The position numbers were made by a program, and so were the translations under genes. Shown in pieces: positions 61,835 through 64,000 of a DNA stretch of 64,000 nucleotides. The first letter of the stretch is position 1, and the number at the start of each line of letters is the position of its first letter. The notes beneath the pieces are model-generated. The model saw only the letters and a list, made by a program, of their open reading frames with translations. It made no database searches and was not told where the DNA came from. This DNA is from Pseudomonas mangrovi (lineage in GTDB: Bacteria; Pseudomonadota; Gammaproteobacteria; Pseudomonadales; Pseudomonadaceae). Where the stretch lies: NCBI RefSeq assembly GCF_003052585.1, contig NZ_QASN01000020.1, positions 124,001-188,000 on the forward strand, in the 5' to 3' direction.

Positions 61835-62542
61835 ATGGCCCAGTCCGAAACGGTGGAGCGCATTCTTGACGCTGCGGAGCTTCTGTTCGCAGAGAAGGGT
61901 TTTGCGGAAACCTCGCTGCGATTGATCACCAGCAAGGCGGGGGTCAATCTCGCTGCGGTCAATTACCACTTTGGCTCGAAGAAGGCGCTGATCCAGGCGG
62001 TGTTCTCGCGCTTCCTCGGCCCCTATTGCGCGAGCCTGGAGCGGGAGCTGGACCGGCGACAGGCGAGACCGGAAGGTCGTCCGACCCTGGAGGAGCTGCT
62101 CGAGATGCTGGTCGAGCAGGCGCTGGCGGTGAAGCCTCGCAGTGGCGACGACCTGTCCATTTTCATGCGTCTTCTGGGCCTGGCGTTCAGCCAGAGCCAG
62201 GGCCATCTGCGGCGTTATCTCGAAGAGATGTACGGCCGGGTGTTTCGTCGCTACATGCAGCTGGTGCACGAGGCGGCGCCCAAGATTCCTCCCATCGAGC
62301 TGTTCTGGCGCGTGCACTTCATGCTTGGCGCCGCGGCGTTCAGCATGTCCGGCATCAAGGCTTTGCGGGCCATCGCCGAGAATGATTTTGGCGTCGACAC
62401 TTCGATCGAGCAGGTAATGCGACTGATGGTGCCGTTCCTGGCTGCGGGCATGCGTACCGACAGCGGGGTTACTGACGCAGGCCTGCTCAAGGCCCAGCTC
62501 AAGCCGCGAGGAAAGATCGCCTCGGCAAACGGAAAAGGCTGA
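61835..62542 (+). CDS. psrA: TetR-family fatty-acid-responsive regulator PsrA
   Basis: A 235-residue regulator. N-terminal helix-turn-helix (about 5-52: ERILDAAELLFAEKGFAETSLRLITSKAGVNLAAVNYHFGSK) and a ligand-binding C-terminal domain. The N-terminus closely matches PsrA, which in P. aeruginosa represses fadBA5 and its own gene and activates rpoS, and is released by long-chain fatty acids. The ATG at 61835 matches the PsrA start MAQSETVERILDAAE; an earlier ATG (61826) would add three residues. It lies just after a PsrA-type palindrome. Confidence 0.9.
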   Translation: MAQSETVERILDAAELLFAEKGFAETSLRLITSKAGVNLAAVNYHFGSKKALIQAVFSRFLGPYCASLERELDRRQARPEGRPTLEELLEMLVEQALAVKPRSGDDLSIFMRLLGLAFSQSQGHLRRYLEEMYGRVFRRYMQLVHEAAPKIPPIELFWRVHFMLGAAAFSMSGIKALRAIAENDFGVDTSIEQVMRLMVPFLAAGMRTDSGVTDAGLLKAQLKPRGKIASANGKG

Positions 62543-62587
62543 AAACCCGATGGGCGGGGGCAGGGCGATCGGCTAAGCTTGCCGCCC

Positions 62588-63124
62588 ATGCTCCAACTAG
62601 ATCTGCTGCAGATATCCCTCGCCGACCAAATGCTCTATGGCTTTGCCAGGGGTGAACTGTGTCTGCGTCTGGGCGTGTCCACCGCGCTCAATGGTCCCGG
62701 CGAACGCAATGGCTCTGGCTGTACGCCGCGCGGCATGCACCGGGTTCGTGCGCGTATCGGCGCGGGTCTGCCGCTCGCGGCGGTGCTGCGCGGACGGCGC
62801 TGGACCGGCGAAGTCTGGAGCGCCGAACTGCATGAGCAGCATCCGGGACGCGACTGGATCCTCTCGCGCATCCTCTGGCTGGCCGGCTGCGAGCGCGGAT
62901 TCAACCTGCTGGGTGACGTGGATACCTTCCGTCGCTACATCTATCTGCATGGCACACCCGACAGCGAGCCGATGGGCATTCCCCGCTCCCATGGCTGCGT
63001 GCGCTTGCGCAACGCGGACATGATTGCTCTCTTCGAGCGCGTGCAGGTGGGCTGCGCGGTGAACATCGTCGAGACTGCCTGCCCGCAATGGCGCGATGCG
63101 CCACTGAACAAGGAACATGCGTGA
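62588..63124 (+). CDS. YkuD-domain L,D-transpeptidase/carboxypeptidase without signal peptide
   Basis: A 178-residue protein with the YkuD catalytic motif: His121 (YLHGTPD) and SHGCVRLRNADMIALF with Cys137. It begins MLQLDLLQISLADQMLYGF, with no signal peptide, lipobox or membrane anchor, so it is probably cytoplasmic. YkuD proteins are usually periplasmic transpeptidases; cytoplasmic ones such as ElsL act as L,D-carboxypeptidases in murein recycling. It overlaps nagZ, a cytoplasmic recycling enzyme, by four bases, supporting that role. Start at 62588 has no strong ribosome site; an ATG three residues earlier is possible. Confidence 0.85.
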   Translation: MLQLDLLQISLADQMLYGFARGELCLRLGVSTALNGPGERNGSGCTPRGMHRVRARIGAGLPLAAVLRGRRWTGEVWSAELHEQHPGRDWILSRILWLAGCERGFNLLGDVDTFRRYIYLHGTPDSEPMGIPRSHGCVRLRNADMIALFERVQVGCAVNIVETACPQWRDAPLNKEHA

Positions 63125-64000
63125 GTACAGCATTGAGTGGCTCCCTGATGCTCGATATCCAGGGCATCTGGCTGACGGCCGAAGATCGACACCTGCTACG
63201 CCAGCCGCAGGTCGGCGGGGTGATTCTTTTTGCGCGCAACATCGAGCATCCGGCACAGGTCCGGGAGCTGTGCCTGGCGATGCGCGCGGTTCGCCCGGAT
63301 ATCCTGATTGCCGTGGATCAGGAAGGTGGGCGAGTACAGCGTCTGCGCCAGGGCTTCGTGCGACTGCCTGCCATGGGCGAACTGAGCGCTTGCGACGATG
63401 CGCCCGCCCTGGCCGAGCAGTGTGGTTGGATGATGGCGAGCGAGGTGCTCGCCGCCGGGCTCGATTTCAGTTTCGCGCCGGTGCTGGACCTGGACTACGG
63501 CCATAGCGCGGTGATCGGCAAGCGTTCGTTCGGCGCCGATCCGGCGCAGGTCGTCGACCTGGCAGGCTCCTTCATCCGGGGGATGGCGGCGGCGGGCATG
63601 GCCGCCGTCGGCAAGCACTTTCCCGGACACGGTTGGGCAGAGGCGGACTCGCATGTCGCCATTCCGCGCGACGAGCGCTCCCTGCAGCAGATCCGTGACA
63701 GCGACCTGATTCCCTTCGCCCGGCTCGCTGCGGGTCTGGCCGGGGTCATGCCGGCGCACGTGATCTACCCTCAGGTCGATGCGCAGCCGGCAGGCTTCTC
63801 CCGGCGCTGGCTGCAGGAAATCCTGCGCGGAGAGCTGGACTATCGCGGCATCATCTTCAGCGACGACCTCTCGATGGCCGGCGCGCATGTGGTCGGCGAT
63901 GCCGCGGCGCGAATTGAAGCCGCGCTGCAGGCGGGCTGCGACATGGGGCTGGTGTGCAATGACCGGGCGGCCGCGGAGCTGGCATTGAGCCGGTTGCAGC
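63121..64000 (+). CDS. nagZ: Beta-N-acetylhexosaminidase NagZ (3' end outside window)
   Basis: About 293 residues from a GTG start at 63121, open to the window edge. Glycoside hydrolase family 3: GGVILFARNIE, AVDQEGGRVQRLRQGFVRLP, the KHFPGHGWAEADSHVAIP loop with the catalytic His/Asp dyad, and nucleophile Asp in FSDDLSMAGAH. It removes GlcNAc from muropeptides in the cytoplasm; its products induce AmpC in many species. The start overlaps the YkuD gene stop (GTGA), giving coupling. An alternative in-frame ATG at 63148 would shorten it by nine residues and lies close to the known N-terminus of homologues. Confidence 0.93.
   Translation, partial: MSTALSGSLMLDIQGIWLTAEDRHLLRQPQVGGVILFARNIEHPAQVRELCLAMRAVRPDILIAVDQEGGRVQRLRQGFVRLPAMGELSACDDAPALAEQCGWMMASEVLAAGLDFSFAPVLDLDYGHSAVIGKRSFGADPAQVVDLAGSFIRGMAAAGMAAVGKHFPGHGWAEADSHVAIPRDERSLQQIRDSDLIPFARLAAGLAGVMPAHVIYPQVDAQPAGFSRRWLQEILRGELDYRGIIFSDDLSMAGAHVVGDAAARIEAALQAGCDMGLVCNDRAAAELALSRLQ

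Overview
The window is GC-rich chromosomal DNA from a gamma-proteobacterium of the Pseudomonas lineage. This rests on gene order: motD-parA-parP-cheW leading into the ccm cytochrome c maturation cluster; mobA-moaB-moeA near a tRNA-Pro; uup, slt, fadBA, topA, sulA, lexA, psrA and nagZ in one block. That order is typical of Pseudomonas and its close relatives (Stutzerimonas would fit); the exact genus is inference. I see no insertion sequence, prophage, CRISPR array or defence island, and base use is even. This is essentially core genome, so the interest lies in unusual domains, small genes and gene pairings.

Layout. 1-5078: end of a flagellar/chemotaxis locus (motD tail, ParA ATPase, two CheW-domain proteins, a DUF2802 protein) and, on the other strand, an orphan FlhB C-terminal domain paired with a FliK-like protein. 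5221-12736: ccmABCDEFG(dsbE)HI and a small lipoprotein. 12981-18606: hemN, ada and a cyanide-insensitive cytochrome bd oxidase operon (cioAB plus a 53-residue protein) behind an Anr/FNR-type site. 18855-25950: an anion symporter and a caa3-type cytochrome c oxidase locus (fused subunit I-III, subunit II with a cytochrome c domain, a CtaG-like assembly protein, small membrane proteins). 26024-33363: an HD hydrolase, a DUF808 membrane protein, a CHASE4-PAS-GGDEF-EAL protein divergent from a solute-binding protein, a CPBP protease, small proteins and tRNA-Pro(CGG). 33431-36803: molybdenum cofactor genes and a YegS-type kinase.

36828-46826 is a second, complete chemosensory system on the minus strand (short receptor-like protein, CheY, STAS protein, CheA, receptor, CheW, CheR, CheB), followed by a NarL-type response regulator and with cheV divergent. 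Its CheA carries a tandem repeat between the CheY-binding-like region and the dimerisation domain that closely matches the MshEN cyclic-di-GMP-binding motif. This is the most interesting signal in the window. 46896-52876: MOSC protein, Slt, Uup, a cysteine-rich conserved protein and a universal stress protein. 53235-64000: fadBA, DUF1653, topA, two small conserved proteins, the lexA-sulA SOS operon with two LexA boxes, psrA with an autoregulatory palindrome, a YkuD protein without a signal peptide, and the start of nagZ.

Themes: respiration (ccm, cio and caa3 supply and use c-type and bd-type cytochromes), chemosensing and possible c-di-GMP signalling, fatty-acid degradation with its likely regulator, and peptidoglycan turnover (Slt outside the cytoplasm; NagZ and probably the YkuD protein inside).
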